A stretch of DNA of 64,000 bases from an uncultured Faecalibacterium sp. (GCA_934503275.1 CAKSVD010000004.1:1-64000), one strand, 5' to 3'; shown: positions 36,137 to 45,311, counted from the stretch's first letter. The notes: generated by a model not told the origin, from the letters alone. Made by a program: numbers and translations.

Positions 36137-36182
36137 AAAGCCGCCTTTTGTGCCAAACAGCACAAAAAGCGGCTTTTTATCG
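36137..36182. terminator. Bidirectional terminator, dsdA / yebC
   Basis: AAAAGCCGC pairs with GCGGCTTTTT, with an inner TTTTGTGC/GCACAAAA extension; T-tracts are on both strands. Confidence 0.9.
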
Positions 36183-36215
36183 TCTTATTTCAGGAGCAAA
36201 GAGCCTTGCGGAAGC

Positions 36216-36953
36216 TTATTCCGGCAGATCCTCTTCGTTCTCGAGAGAGTGCCAGACGTTCTGGACGTCATCGTTATCCTCCAGAGAATCCAGCAGCTTG
36301 CCCATCAGCTTCAGCTGATCGGGATCGGTCAGGCGGGTGGTGGTCATGGGCACCATGGCCAGATCATCGGACAGGATCTCGTAGCCCTTCTCCTCCAGCG
36401 CCTTGACCACAGCGGAGTAGTTCTCGGGGTCGGTGGTGACCTCGGCTGCGTCCTCGCTGGCATCAAAGTCCTCGGCACCGGCATCCAGAGCGTCCATCAT
36501 GGCCTCATCGGCGTCCTTATCCTCCAGAGAGATGTCGATGACACCCTTCTGGTTGAACAGGAAAGCCACGCAGCCCATAGCGCCCAGATTGCCGCCATTC
36601 TTATCGAAGTAGTGGCGCAGGTCGGCAGCGGTACGGTTGCGGTTGTCGGTCAGGGTCTCCACCATGACAGCCACGCCGCCGGGGCCGTAGCCCTCGTAGG
36701 TGATAGCCTCGAACTCGGTCTTGTCGCCGCCCTCGGCCTTTTTGATGATACGCTGGATGTTATCGTTGGGCACGCTCATGCGCTTTGCCTTGGCGATCAG
36801 GTCTGCCAGCTTGCTGTTGGAAGCCGGGTTGGGGCCACCGTCACGGACGGCAACGCTGATCTCGCGGCCGATCTTGGTAAAGACCTTGGCGCGGGCGCCG
36901 TCAGTCTTTTCCTTCTTGCGCTTAATATTGTTCCATTTGCTATGTCCAGACAT
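36216..36953 (-). CDS. YebC/PmpR-family protein
   Basis: 245 residues, starting MSGHSKWNNIKRKKEK, the invariant N-terminus of the family. ATG 36953 has AGGAGG nine bases upstream. The family was described as a DNA-binding regulator, and more recent work links some members to translation of proline-rich stretches. Further family blocks are GREISVAVRDGGPNPASNSKL and YEGYGPGGVAVMVE. It has its own promoter at 37048-37076. Which role applies here cannot be told. Confidence 0.94.
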   Translation of the reverse strand: MSGHSKWNNIKRKKEKTDGARAKVFTKIGREISVAVRDGGPNPASNSKLADLIAKAKRMSVPNDNIQRIIKKAEGGDKTEFEAITYEGYGPGGVAVMVETLTDNRNRTAADLRHYFDKNGGNLGAMGCVAFLFNQKGVIDISLEDKDADEAMMDALDAGAEDFDASEDAAEVTTDPENYSAVVKALEEKGYEILSDDLAMVPMTTTRLTDPDQLKLMGKLLDSLEDNDDVQNVWHSLENEEDLPE

Positions 36954-37047
36954 GGGAAAGAGCCTCCTAAATTTATCGGTATCTCCGCCTGCGGGCAGAC
37001 GGGCTGTGGTCGCCCGCTTGTGGCAGCACACAAAATCTAACTCTGTT

Positions 37048-37076
37048 ATTTTATCACAATCCACCGGCGCGTTCAA
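37048..37076 (-). promoter_or_regulatory. yebC promoter
   Basis: On the minus strand, TTGAAC (37076-37071) and TAAAAT (37053-37048) are 17 bases apart. Confidence 0.7.
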
Positions 37077-37121
37077 GCCTGAAAAGGCGGATTTTCGCCC
37101 GGATGCGTGTAAATCTGCGGT

Positions 37122-38660
37122 TTACAGCAGCCGCAGTGCCTTGGGGTAGTGGTTTTTCACCCGCCCGCCGGACACCTTGCCGCCGCCCAGCGGCCAGCCG
37201 TCCACGGTCACGCAGCACCAGCCGTCCGCTGCGGTGCGGGCTTCCACCTCGCGGCCGGAGAGGTACTCGGTGCAGCGGCAGTCGGCAAGGGTCAGCTGCT
37301 CACAGTTCGTGCACAGACTGCCAAAGGCCGTAAACAGATGATGCTCCGGCACAAAGCGTCCCTTCTGCACGCTGCCCACGAATACCCCCGCCCGCAGCAC
37401 ATGAAGTCCCGTCTGCGGGAAGGCCACCGGCAGCAGCACACCGCCGCCGTGCACCACAGCCGGGCGCTGTGCCAGCGCAGGGAAATACTGCCGGGCAAAC
37501 TCCTGCCATGCGGCAAGGCTCTGCGCCGGGGTAGCCTCCCCCGCCCCGGTGTCCCGGGTGCGGCGGCTCGTGCCCTGCACGGCGTCCCGGCAGGCGCGGC
37601 TGTCCGCACGGCGTGCGCTGCGGGCATCTGCGGCCTTGGCGGGCTTTGCCTTACCCTTGCCCTTTTTGCCCGTCTCCGCAGCAGCGGCAAGCCAGAGCTG
37701 CTCCTCCGGGGTGTATTCCCCTTCCGGCGGCAGGGTGCGGGGCGTACCGGCCTTGACCAGCCGGGCCATAAAGTGCCCCTCGCCGCCCTGACAGGGCCAG
37801 ATGCGGCGCACCTTGCTTACATCCAACGGCAGGCCGCCGGTGCGGTTTTCCTCACCTGCGCTGCCAAAGGTGTAGTCCACGTTGCCCAGCACATCGGCCA
37901 GCGCAAACTCTGGGTGGCGCTGCAAAAAAGCTGCCACCTGCGCTTCGTCCTCCTCCGGCGCAAAGGTGCAGGTGGAGTACACCAGCTGCCCGCCGGGGGC
38001 CAGTGCCGCTGCGGCACAGTCCAGAATCTGCGCGCCCAGTTCTGCGCACTGCTTTACCAGCGCCTCGCAGTGCTGCTGCAGCGCTACCGGCTCCTTGCGG
38101 AACATCCCCTCGCCGGAGCAGGGCGCATCCACCAGCACCCGGTCAAAAAACTCCGGCAGCGCCTCGGCAATGCGAGCGGGGGTCTCGTTGAGCACCACGG
38201 CGTTGGAAACGCCCATGCGCTCAAGGTTGCTTTTTAAGATTTCGGCGCGCGCGGCCACATACTCGTTACTCACCAGCACACCGCGCCCCTGCAATGCCGC
38301 CGCCAGCTGGCTGCTTTTGCCGCCGGGCGCAGCGCACAGGTCCAGCACCCGCATCCCCGGCTGTACTCCCAGCAGCGGCGCTGCCGAGGAAGCCGAGGGC
38401 TCCTGCGAGTAGAATACCCCCGCATGGTGGTACGGATGCCGCCCGGGCTTAAAGTCCGGCTGATGCACCACAAAGGCCGCCTTGCAGAAGGGTGAAGGCT
38501 CCAGCGGAAAATCCGCCCTCTGTGCAAACTGCTCCGGCGTGGTGCGCAGCGCCGACACGGTAACGCCGCGCTCTGCCGTCTGCTGCGGGGCGGCATACAA
38601 CTGCTCGTACCGCGGGCCCAGCAGGGCACGTTCCCGCTGCTCAAAATATTCCGTAGGCAT
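37122..38660 (-). CDS. RsmF/NOL1-NOP2-Sun type RNA (cytosine-5) methyltransferase
   Basis: 512 residues from ATG 38660, with GGGAGGA upstream. The SAM-binding loop is LDLCAAPGGKSSQLAAAL. VDAPCSGEGMFRKEP carries the motif IV cysteine and VYSTCTFAPEEDE the catalytic motif VI cysteine. A basic Ala/Lys linker follows (GKKGKGKAKPAKAADARSAR). The C-terminal region, with a lone-Cys cluster near the tail (LCTNCEQLTLADCRCTEY), is probably an RNA-binding PUA-like part. It probably modifies 16S rRNA; RsmF and RsmB cannot be fully separated, but the length favours RsmF. Confidence 0.88.
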   Translation of the reverse strand: MPTEYFEQRERALLGPRYEQLYAAPQQTAERGVTVSALRTTPEQFAQRADFPLEPSPFCKAAFVVHQPDFKPGRHPYHHAGVFYSQEPSASSAAPLLGVQPGMRVLDLCAAPGGKSSQLAAALQGRGVLVSNEYVAARAEILKSNLERMGVSNAVVLNETPARIAEALPEFFDRVLVDAPCSGEGMFRKEPVALQQHCEALVKQCAELGAQILDCAAAALAPGGQLVYSTCTFAPEEDEAQVAAFLQRHPEFALADVLGNVDYTFGSAGEENRTGGLPLDVSKVRRIWPCQGGEGHFMARLVKAGTPRTLPPEGEYTPEEQLWLAAAAETGKKGKGKAKPAKAADARSARRADSRACRDAVQGTSRRTRDTGAGEATPAQSLAAWQEFARQYFPALAQRPAVVHGGGVLLPVAFPQTGLHVLRAGVFVGSVQKGRFVPEHHLFTAFGSLCTNCEQLTLADCRCTEYLSGREVEARTAADGWCCVTVDGWPLGGGKVSGGRVKNHYPKALRLL

Positions 38661-38766
38661 ATTCTTTTCCTCCCATGGGATGTATAAAGCCGCCGGCTGC
38701 GGCCACACTATGGACTGTGAGGGCGGTCCCGCCCCCACAGCAACGACCGAAAGGAGCATTCACACC

Positions 38767-38955
38767 ATGGAAAACCGCAGTGAGAACCGCAGTACCAATT
38801 GCAAGAACCAGACCTCTAACCGTACCAGCAACAAGACCACCAACAGCACCACCAACGAGCACAAGCACCCCAACCAGTACACCAAGGGTGCCGATGACGA
38901 GAGCGCCAAAAACTCCACTGGCAGCCGTTCCACCAACGCAAAGAACAGCCGCTGA
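38767..38955 (+). CDS. Small Asn/Thr/Ser-rich protein with four-residue periodicity
   Basis: 62 residues from ATG 38767, with CGAAAGGAG about ten bases upstream. The first half repeats an Asn every four residues (N3, N7, N11, then N18, N22, N26, N30), in the pattern Asn-Arg/Lys-Ser/Thr-Ser/Thr. It has no hydrophobic segment and one Cys. A GGGCGG/CGCCC hairpin lies in its leader and a strong terminator follows 40 bases later, so it looks like a stand-alone expressed gene. I do not recognise the family. It could be an intrinsically disordered, spore-type or nucleic-acid-associated small protein. Confidence 0.7.
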   Translation: MENRSENRSTNCKNQTSNRTSNKTTNSTTNEHKHPNQYTKGADDESAKNSTGSRSTNAKNSR

Positions 38956-38994
38956 TGGCGTAAGCGGCATCTGACGGACCGCAGATGCCAAAAA

Positions 38995-39050
38995 GCAAAG
39001 CCCGCCGCCTTCCACCACTGGTTTCCAGTGCGGAAAGCAGCGGGCTTTCG
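38995..39050. terminator. Long bidirectional terminator
   Basis: AAAGCCCGC pairs with GCGGGCTTT across an inner ACTGG/CCAGT hairpin. It serves the small Asn-rich gene (+) and mrnC (-). Confidence 0.85.
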
Positions 39051-39055
39051 CATTC

Positions 39056-39460
39056 TTATTTCTGGTCAGGGTCAAACTGCTGCCACAGTACCTCAAACAG
39101 CTGGTGCACACGCTCCAGCTGTCCGTTCAGGTACAACCAGCCCAACAGGCACTCGAAGCCGGTGGAGGCACGGTATTCCTCCGGGGAGGCGTGCTTGGCA
39201 ACGCTGGCCTTGCTGGCGTTGCGGCCGCGCTTGAACACAGCCAACTCGTCCTCGGTGAACAGTGGCTCCAGCAGCTGCTCTTCCCGGAACTGCGCCTTGG
39301 CAGAGACATACTTGACCTTTTCGGCGTTCAGCTTTCCGGCAGAAAGGCGGTGGTGCTCCACCAAACGCTGACGCACCAGCAGTTCCAGCACGCTGTCCCC
39401 TACAAAGGCCAGCGCCAGCGGGCTGAGTTCCCGCGGGTCGATCTTTTCTGATTCGTTCAT
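39056..39460 (-). CDS. mrnC: Mini-ribonuclease III
   Basis: 134 residues, an RNase III catalytic domain without a dsRNA-binding domain. LAFVGDSVLELLVRQ contains the metal-binding Asp D22, and FTEDELAVFKRGRNASKAS is the family's signature helix. The partner usually named is 23S rRNA precursor processing in Firmicutes. It starts 12 bases after the obg stop, so it is the last gene of an obg-mrnC unit. Confidence 0.93.
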   Translation of the reverse strand: MNESEKIDPRELSPLALAFVGDSVLELLVRQRLVEHHRLSAGKLNAEKVKYVSAKAQFREEQLLEPLFTEDELAVFKRGRNASKASVAKHASPEEYRASTGFECLLGWLYLNGQLERVHQLFEVLWQQFDPDQK

Positions 39461-39472
39461 GATGCTTTATCC

Positions 39473-40756
39473 TTAGAAGATATAGTCGAACTGATACTCG
39501 CCGATGAGGATGGTATCGTTCTCTTCCACGCCCTTCTGCACCAGCGCGTCCAGAATGCCGCTCTCGCCCAGCTGGCGCTGGAAGAACTGCAGGCTCTCGT
39601 AGTCGTCCACATTGCTGCCGGCCAGAATATACTCCAGCCACGGGGCATCCACGCTCCACACATGGGCCTCCATGCGCTGGATGGTGAAGTCGCGACCGTT
39701 CTTCTTGGCCTCCGGCTTTTTGTACTCGGGGGTGAACACCGGCACCTGCGGGATATCCTTGAGGCGGTTGTACACGAGCCCCGGCAGCTGCTTGACGCCC
39801 TGCATGGTGGCGGCAGAGATGGGCACAAAGGTCAGACCCTTGCCCTCCACATACTGGCGGAAGGTCTCGATCTGCTCCTCGGTGGCAAGGTCGCACTTGT
39901 TGCCCACAACGATCTGCGGGCGCTCGGCCAGCACGGGGCTGAACTTTGCCAGCTCCTCGTTGATCTTCTCAAAGTCCTCGATGGGGTCGCGGCACTCGCT
40001 GCCGGAAACATCCACAACGTGCAGCAGCAGGCGGCAGCGCTCCACATGGCGCAGGAAATCATGTCCCAGACCAACGCCCTCGCTGGCACCCTCGATCAGG
40101 CCCGGGATGTCGGCGCAGACAAAGCTTGCACCCTCGCCCACCGACACAACGCCCAGCGTGGGCACAAGGGTGGTAAAGTGGTAGTTGGCGATTTTGGGCT
40201 TGGCGGCGCTGATAGTGGAGATGAGGGTGGACTTGCCCACGTTGGGGAAGCCGATCAGACCCACGTCCGCGATCAGCTTCAATTCCAGCGTCACCTGCAG
40301 ATCCTCGCCGGGCATACCGGGCTTTGCAAACTTGGGGATCTGGCGGGTGGGGGTGGCAAAGTGTGCGTTGCCGTAGCCGCCGCGGCCGCCCTTAGCAATG
40401 GTGACCGGGGTGTGGTCGGACAGGTCTGCGATGACAAGGCCGCTCTCGGCGTCCTTGATCACAGTGCCCAGCGGCACCTTGATGACCAGATTTTCGGCAT
40501 TTTTGCCGTGGCACAGGCTTGCGCCGCCCTTGCCGCCCTCCGGAGCCACATACTTGCGCTTATAGCGGAAATCCATCAGGGTGGACAGATGGTCATCCGC
40601 CACAAAGATGATGTCGCCGCCCCGGCCGCCGTCGCCGCCGTCCGGGCCGCCTGCGGCCACGAATTTTTCGCGGTGGAAGCTCACCGCACCATCGCCGCCC
40701 TTGCCCGCATGGAGCCATATCGTGGCGATGTCGATAAAGTTAGTCTGTGCTGCCAT
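39473..40756 (-). CDS. obg: Obg/CgtA GTPase
   Basis: 427 residues from ATG 40756, with AAGGAGGGG upstream. The N-terminal Obg fold is Gly-rich (GGPDGGDGGRGGDI). The G domain has GFPNVGKSTLI (G1), DIPGLIEGASEG (G3) and NKCD (G4). A C-terminal OCT domain of about 75 residues is present, as in Firmicutes. It works in ribosome 50S assembly and stress control. It is preceded by rplU-rpmA in the classic order, but a terminator and a small repeat lie between. Confidence 0.97.
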   Translation of the reverse strand: MAAQTNFIDIATIWLHAGKGGDGAVSFHREKFVAAGGPDGGDGGRGGDIIFVADDHLSTLMDFRYKRKYVAPEGGKGGASLCHGKNAENLVIKVPLGTVIKDAESGLVIADLSDHTPVTIAKGGRGGYGNAHFATPTRQIPKFAKPGMPGEDLQVTLELKLIADVGLIGFPNVGKSTLISTISAAKPKIANYHFTTLVPTLGVVSVGEGASFVCADIPGLIEGASEGVGLGHDFLRHVERCRLLLHVVDVSGSECRDPIEDFEKINEELAKFSPVLAERPQIVVGNKCDLATEEQIETFRQYVEGKGLTFVPISAATMQGVKQLPGLVYNRLKDIPQVPVFTPEYKKPEAKKNGRDFTIQRMEAHVWSVDAPWLEYILAGSNVDDYESLQFFQRQLGESGILDALVQKGVEENDTILIGEYQFDYIF

Positions 40757-40796
40757 ACAGCCCCTCCTTAGCTTTATAGGCCTTTGCGTTTCAGCG

Positions 40797-40842
40797 CCCT
40801 CATCCGGCACTTCGTGCCACCTTCCCCCGACCGGGGGAAGGC
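40797..40842. repeat. Small double-hairpin repeat (truncated copy)
   Basis: GGCAC-TTC-GTGCC is followed by CCTTCCCCC-GAC-CGGGGGAAGG after a CCCTCATC start. The same plan (short hairpin, then a C5/G5 hairpin) occurs at 62831-62884. Confidence 0.6.
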
Positions 40843-40882
40843 TTGCAAACAGTGCTACACGAACGCATAGCCTTATTTCATC

Positions 40883-40915
40883 AAAAAGAGCCGGGCCACG
40901 AGGGTCCGGCTCTAC
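40883..40915 (-). terminator. Terminator after rpmA
   Basis: AGAGCCGG (40887-40894) pairs with CCGGCTCT (40906-40913); the minus-strand tail is TTTTTGATG. Confidence 0.85.
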
Positions 40916-40938
40916 GATTGCAGTTATTCAGAAAGAAG

Positions 40939-41190
40939 TTACTGCTTAACGCTGCACTTCTTGCCGCTCTTGCCCACGCGCTCGAAACGGACAGTGCCGT
41001 CTACCAGAGCAAACAGGGTGTCATCGCTGCCCTTGCCAACGTTCTCACCCGGCATGATGTGGGTGCCACGCTGACGAACCAGGATGTTGCCGGCCAGAAC
41101 GAACTGACCGTCTGCACGCTTGGTGCCCAGACGCTGTGCTGCGGAATCGCGGCCGTTCTTGGTGCTGCCTACGCCCTTTTTATGTGCCAT
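40939..41190 (-). CDS. rpmA: 50S ribosomal protein L27
   Basis: 83 residues, beginning [16 protein letters not shown]. Most Firmicutes L27 proteins carry an extra N-terminal peptide that the Prp protease removes. This protein starts directly at the mature sequence, as in E. coli. The gene follows rplU with a 14-base gap, and the prp gene that normally lies between them is absent. Both changes fit together. Confidence 0.97.
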   Translation of the reverse strand: MAHKKGVGSTKNGRDSAAQRLGTKRADGQFVLAGNILVRQRGTHIMPGENVGKGSDDTLFALVDGTVRFERVGKSGKKCSVKQ

Positions 41191-41204
41191 TGTAATTTTC
41201 CTCC

Positions 41205-41516
41205 TTAGCCGTTGATCGCAGTGATCTCAACCTTGGTGTAGGGCTGACGATGGCCCATGCGGCGAGCACTGTGCTTCTTTGCGCGATAGGTGATGATGTT
41301 CAGCTTCTTGCCCTTGCCATTCTTGATGACCTTGGCAGAAACGGTAGCACCCTCAACAACAGGAGCGCCAACCTTCACAGAACCCTCCTCGCCAATAGCG
41401 AGAACCTGATCAAACTTCACTTCGGAGTCGGCCTCAACGTCCAGCTTTTCGATGTAGACGATGTCGCCCTGCTCCACGCGGTACTGCTTACCGCCGGTAA
41501 CAATGATTGCGTACAT
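41205..41516 (-). CDS. rplU: 50S ribosomal protein L21
   Basis: 103 residues from ATG 41516 ([14 protein letters not shown]), the standard L21 length. AAAAGGA is nine bases from this ATG but only one base from the ATG at 41525, which decides the start. The C-terminal block [16 protein letters not shown] is family-typical. It is co-transcribed with rpmA. Confidence 0.97.
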   Translation of the reverse strand: MYAIIVTGGKQYRVEQGDIVYIEKLDVEADSEVKFDQVLAIGEEGSVKVGAPVVEGATVSAKVIKNGKGKKLNIITYRAKKHSARRMGHRQPYTKVEITAING

Positions 41517-41635
41517 TTTGTTCATTCCTTTTCGTTGTACTCGCTGGTCGTAAAGGCAGGCCCTTACAGCGGGCCATTTCAGGCGCCCACACCATGCGGC
41601 TAGAATATTATAGCAAAAACCAAACCGGATTGCAA
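41517..41635 (-). promoter_or_regulatory. rplU promoter and structured leader (possible L21 leader)
   Basis: On the minus strand, TTGCAA (41635-41630) and TATAAT (41612-41607) are 17 bases apart. The leader of about 80 bases contains GGCCC-GCTGTAA-GGGCC and a GTGGGC/GCCCGC pair that shares bases with it. Firmicutes rplU leaders often bind L21 for autoregulation. The match to that family is inferred from position and structure only. Confidence 0.6.
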
Positions 41636-41663
41636 GAGGAAATTTCCCCTTTTGCGCAAATTT

Positions 41664-42713
41664 TTACGTTTTTTTCTGCCCGACCTGTTCTATGGCGGCC
41701 TTTACCTGTGCATTATAGGCCTCGGTCTTTTCCAAAAACAGCTTGCGCGGGCTGGAGGCCAGCAGCCGGGCATCCTTACCTGCAAAGGAGATGGGGCCGT
41801 CCAGCTTCTTTTGAGCCGCCTTGTTCTCGGCGTTCAGCGCCAGCGGCACAAGCAAAGGCTTGCCCTTGAATTTGCGGGTAAAGTACACCTCTGCCGCAAT
41901 GCCAACCACCACGGCGATACCTGCCACCAGCTGGGATGCCCGCAGCCCGATGGAGGGCACCAGCATCAGGCTGTCGGTGCGCAGGCCCTCGATCCAGAAA
42001 CGGCCTGCGCCGTACCAGACCAGATACCGCAGGGTGATATCGCCGTTGAACTTGCGCTTTTTGATGTAACGGAGCAGCAGGAAAAAGCCTACAAAGCACC
42101 AGATACTCTCGTACAAAAAGGTGGGATGCACCGGCAGATTGGGGTCGATGACCACACCATTGGGCACCGTGACCGTGCTGCCCATCAGGTAAGCACGGGT
42201 GGCCTCGCTATACATACCCCACGGCAGGGTGGTGTTGCAGCCAAAGGCCTCCTGATTGAAAAAGTTGCCCCAGCGGCCGCAGCCCTGCCCGAGGAGAAAG
42301 CCCATAGCAGTCAGGTCGAACATGGGCAGCACCGGCACGCCCCGCCATTTACAGGCCAGACCACCGAACAAAAAGCCGCCGATGATGCCGCCGTAGATGG
42401 CAAGGCCGCCATCGCGGATGGCGATCATCTCCCAGATACTCTCATATTTAAAAGGTGCCATGGCCACATAGTAGGCGCGGGCGCTGATGATGCCCAGCAC
42501 CACGCCGATGAGGATGACATCCACCATGCTGTCCGGGTCTACGCCAAATTCCAGACTGTGCCGGAAGGCAAAGACCAGTGCCAAACACAGACCCACCGCG
42601 ATGCACACGCCGTACCAGTAGATGCTGACCCCGCCGATGGTAAAGGCCACGCGGTTCAGGTGAAAGCTCAGCCCCAGACCCGGGAACTGCACCAGATTTG
42701 TCAGATAGTTCAT
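41664..42713 (-). CDS. lgt: Prolipoprotein diacylglyceryl transferase
   Basis: 349 residues from ATG 42713, which overlaps the stop of the upstream M16 gene (ATGA). About seven membrane helices are visible. GQGCGRWGNFFNQEAFG is the Lgt signature, with the essential Arg and Asn, and GLAIYGGIIGGF precedes it. It adds diacylglycerol to lipobox cysteines, such as those of the two DctP proteins in this window. The tail after residue 285 is longer and more charged than in E. coli Lgt. Confidence 0.96.
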   Translation of the reverse strand: MNYLTNLVQFPGLGLSFHLNRVAFTIGGVSIYWYGVCIAVGLCLALVFAFRHSLEFGVDPDSMVDVILIGVVLGIISARAYYVAMAPFKYESIWEMIAIRDGGLAIYGGIIGGFLFGGLACKWRGVPVLPMFDLTAMGFLLGQGCGRWGNFFNQEAFGCNTTLPWGMYSEATRAYLMGSTVTVPNGVVIDPNLPVHPTFLYESIWCFVGFFLLLRYIKKRKFNGDITLRYLVWYGAGRFWIEGLRTDSLMLVPSIGLRASQLVAGIAVVVGIAAEVYFTRKFKGKPLLVPLALNAENKAAQKKLDGPISFAGKDARLLASSPRKLFLEKTEAYNAQVKAAIEQVGQKKT

Positions 42714-44032
42714 TCTTCTTCCTCCTCGTCCTCTTCCGCGGCCTGTGCCGTGCCGTCCGGCTGGATGTACATGGTGGCCATGCGGTCGGTGCACAGGATG
42801 TGCTGCAGGGCAGCGTCCGCATCCTCTGCGGTCAGCCCGGCCAGCATGGAGATCTGCTGCGCCACCGTCTGGCCGCTGAGGGCAAAGTCTGCCATCTGGC
42901 TGGCGGAGTCCTCCACGTTTTCCAGATTTTCGATCAGCTGACCGTACTTTTCGTTCTTGCACAGGGTAAACACTTCCCTGTCCACACCGGCGGCGCGTAC
43001 CCGGGCAATCTCGTCCAGCAGCAGCTGGCGCACGGTGTCCGGTACATCGCTCTCGCCGGTGAACAGGATGCAGCAGCAGCCATCCACCCGCAGCACCTCG
43101 CCGCCAAAGCCGGGGTTCACAAGGCCCTCGTCATACAGGCGGCGGTACAGGGGCGACATCCCGCCCACGATGCAGCTGAGCACAAGGTCGTACAGTGCCT
43201 CGGTGCGCAGATCATCCGCAGACAGCGGCTCTTCCTTAAAGCCTACGCCGAAGCAGGGCTTGGAGACCGGCATGGTCAGCGTTTTTTCCGTGGCGGCAAG
43301 GGTCATGGGCTCGGAGGCCCACAGCCGCTGCACCTTCTGTGCCGGGCGGGGCTCCATCAGGCCGTGCCGCTTACAGGCAGCCAATATCTGCTCCATGGTG
43401 GTGTTACCGGCCGCAGCCAGCACCATATTGCCTGGGGCATAAAAGGCCTTGCAGCTGTCGTAAAGCATGGCGGGCGTGATCTCGGCAATGCTTTCCACCG
43501 TGCCCGCGATATCGCTGCGGATGGGGTGGCTGTGGTACAGGCACTCGAACAGGCCGGTGATGAGCCGCCAGTCCGGACTGTCATCGTACATTTTGATTTC
43601 CTGCCCGATGATGCCCTGCTCCTTGGCGATGGTCTGCTCGGTAAAATAGGGGTGACCTACCATACCCAACAGCACGTCCAGACTTTCGTCCAGCTGCTGG
43701 GTGGCGGTGAACAGGTAGCAGGTGCGGTCAAAGCTGGTAAAGGCGTTGGCGTTGGCGCCGGTCTTTGCGTACTTGGCAAAGGCGTCGCCGTCCTCGTCCT
43801 CGAACATTTTGTGCTCCAGAAAATGCGCCACACCCGCCGGCAGATGCACCGTTTGCCCGTTCAGGCAGAAATCCCGGTCGATGGAGCCGAACTTGGTGGC
43901 ATAGATCACATGGGTGCTGGAATAGCCCGGCATGGGGCGCACCAGCACCGTCAGGCCGGAGGGCAGGGTCTGCCACTGGTCGGCCACGGTCTTTTCCAGC
44001 AGGGTCTGGTTATTCTGCGGCATGGGCAGCAT
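42710..44032 (-). CDS. M16-family zinc peptidase, active subunit (YmfH-like)
   Basis: 440 residues. The inverted zinc motif HxxEH is intact as HFLEH (H70, E73, H74), with a distal Glu in the following helices. The layout of two M16 domains matches the YmfH/processing-peptidase group. It overlaps the upstream M16 gene by 23 bases and lgt by four, so the three are translated together. ATG 44023 (MPQNNQTLLEK) is a possible alternative start. Confidence 0.9.
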   Translation of the reverse strand: MLPMPQNNQTLLEKTVADQWQTLPSGLTVLVRPMPGYSSTHVIYATKFGSIDRDFCLNGQTVHLPAGVAHFLEHKMFEDEDGDAFAKYAKTGANANAFTSFDRTCYLFTATQQLDESLDVLLGMVGHPYFTEQTIAKEQGIIGQEIKMYDDSPDWRLITGLFECLYHSHPIRSDIAGTVESIAEITPAMLYDSCKAFYAPGNMVLAAAGNTTMEQILAACKRHGLMEPRPAQKVQRLWASEPMTLAATEKTLTMPVSKPCFGVGFKEEPLSADDLRTEALYDLVLSCIVGGMSPLYRRLYDEGLVNPGFGGEVLRVDGCCCILFTGESDVPDTVRQLLLDEIARVRAAGVDREVFTLCKNEKYGQLIENLENVEDSASQMADFALSGQTVAQQISMLAGLTAEDADAALQHILCTDRMATMYIQPDGTAQAAEEDEEEEE

Positions 44033-45311
44033 CCTCCTTTGTAAGCAGATAGCTGACCGAGAGGGTCAGGCGGCGCAGGATATCCCGCACCTCGTCCTTG
44101 GTCACGGCGCGCAGGGCATTCCGCGCCTGCTCCGGGCTCTGGATGGGCGCAGCGCTGTTGGCACCGGCGCGCAGCACTTCAATGTAGTACCAGCTTTCGA
44201 TGCCGCCAAGGCTGTCCTCTACCCCATTCATGCCGCTGAGCAAGCCCCGGCGGCAGTCCTCAAATTCCTCGTCGGTGATAGGCCCGGTGCACAGGTCTGC
44301 AAGCTCCTTCAGAATCGCCTGCTCTGCGCGGACGGCATCGGCGTGCTCCACGCCGCTGTTCACCGCCATGCTGCCGGTAAAGCTTTGGAAGGAGGAGGAG
44401 CAGTAGTAGCACAGATGGTCCCGCTCCCGCACATTGAGGAACAGGCGGCTGGTCACGCTGCCGCCGTACAGCGCCATGGCAAGGCGCACGGCTGCCAGCT
44501 GCTGCGGCTGCATGGGCTGCCCCAGCGTGAACAGCATACACAGCTTTGCCTGCACCATATCGTAGGTTTCGGTCTTATGCACCGGTGCAATGGCGGGCAT
44601 GGCCATGTTTTCCACCAGCGGCAGCGGGGCGCGGTCGATGCAGGCAAGTTCCGCCAGCAAAGCGTCCCGGATGGCGGCTGTCTGTGCGGCATCGCAGCCC
44701 AGCACCAGCAGTTCGATGTTGGCGGTGCGCAGCATCTGCCGGTAGGCGGCGGTCAGCATGGCCGGGGTAAGGCCATCCACCTCTTCCAGATAGCCCTCCT
44801 GCCGCACGCCCGCCGGGCTGTCGCCAAAGAACTCCCGGTTGGCCTGATGCAGGCAGTAGATGCGTTTATCATTGATCTCGTCCTCAAGCCCTTTTTTCAG
44901 CATCTGCTTTTCAATGCTGACGGCCTGCGGGTCAAAGCAGCCATCCACAAGATAGGGATGAAAGGCCGCACCCAGCGCGATTTTCGTGTACTCGGCGGTC
45001 AGCGCCTCGCCTTCCAGCGCAAAGGCATCCTTGATGCCGGTCACGCTGACGCAGAGGTTGTGGTTGCAGCCCATGGGGCGGGCGTCCACTGTCAGGTCTG
45101 CACCGTAAAGCTTTGCCAGCTTTTTGGTCAGGCGTGTCATATCCGGGCAGTCCGCATAACCGCGTTCCATCACCAGCGGCAAAAGCGCGTGGGCAGTGGC
45201 CGTTTTACGCTGGGCCGGGAAAGCAAAGTGGATGCTGATGCGGCAGCGGTTGAATTTAGAAGCCGGGTCGCAGGAAAGATGCACGCCCGGTGCAATGAGA
45301 GTACGTTCCAA
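44010..45311 (-). CDS. M16-family peptidase-like protein, inactive partner (YmfF-like)
   Basis: 433 residues of the M16 fold. The place of the zinc motif reads ALLPLVMERG, so the HxxEH residues are missing. The Arg/Tyr-rich C-terminal substrate-binding part (SRLFLNVRERDHLCYYCSSSF) is kept. Heterodimers of one active and one inactive M16 subunit are well known. The next gene encodes the active one, so a heterodimer is the natural reading. Confidence 0.88.
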   Translation of the reverse strand: MERTLIAPGVHLSCDPASKFNRCRISIHFAFPAQRKTATAHALLPLVMERGYADCPDMTRLTKKLAKLYGADLTVDARPMGCNHNLCVSVTGIKDAFALEGEALTAEYTKIALGAAFHPYLVDGCFDPQAVSIEKQMLKKGLEDEINDKRIYCLHQANREFFGDSPAGVRQEGYLEEVDGLTPAMLTAAYRQMLRTANIELLVLGCDAAQTAAIRDALLAELACIDRAPLPLVENMAMPAIAPVHKTETYDMVQAKLCMLFTLGQPMQPQQLAAVRLAMALYGGSVTSRLFLNVRERDHLCYYCSSSFQSFTGSMAVNSGVEHADAVRAEQAILKELADLCTGPITDEEFEDCRRGLLSGMNGVEDSLGGIESWYYIEVLRAGANSAAPIQSPEQARNALRAVTKDEVRDILRRLTLSVSYLLTKEDAAHAAE

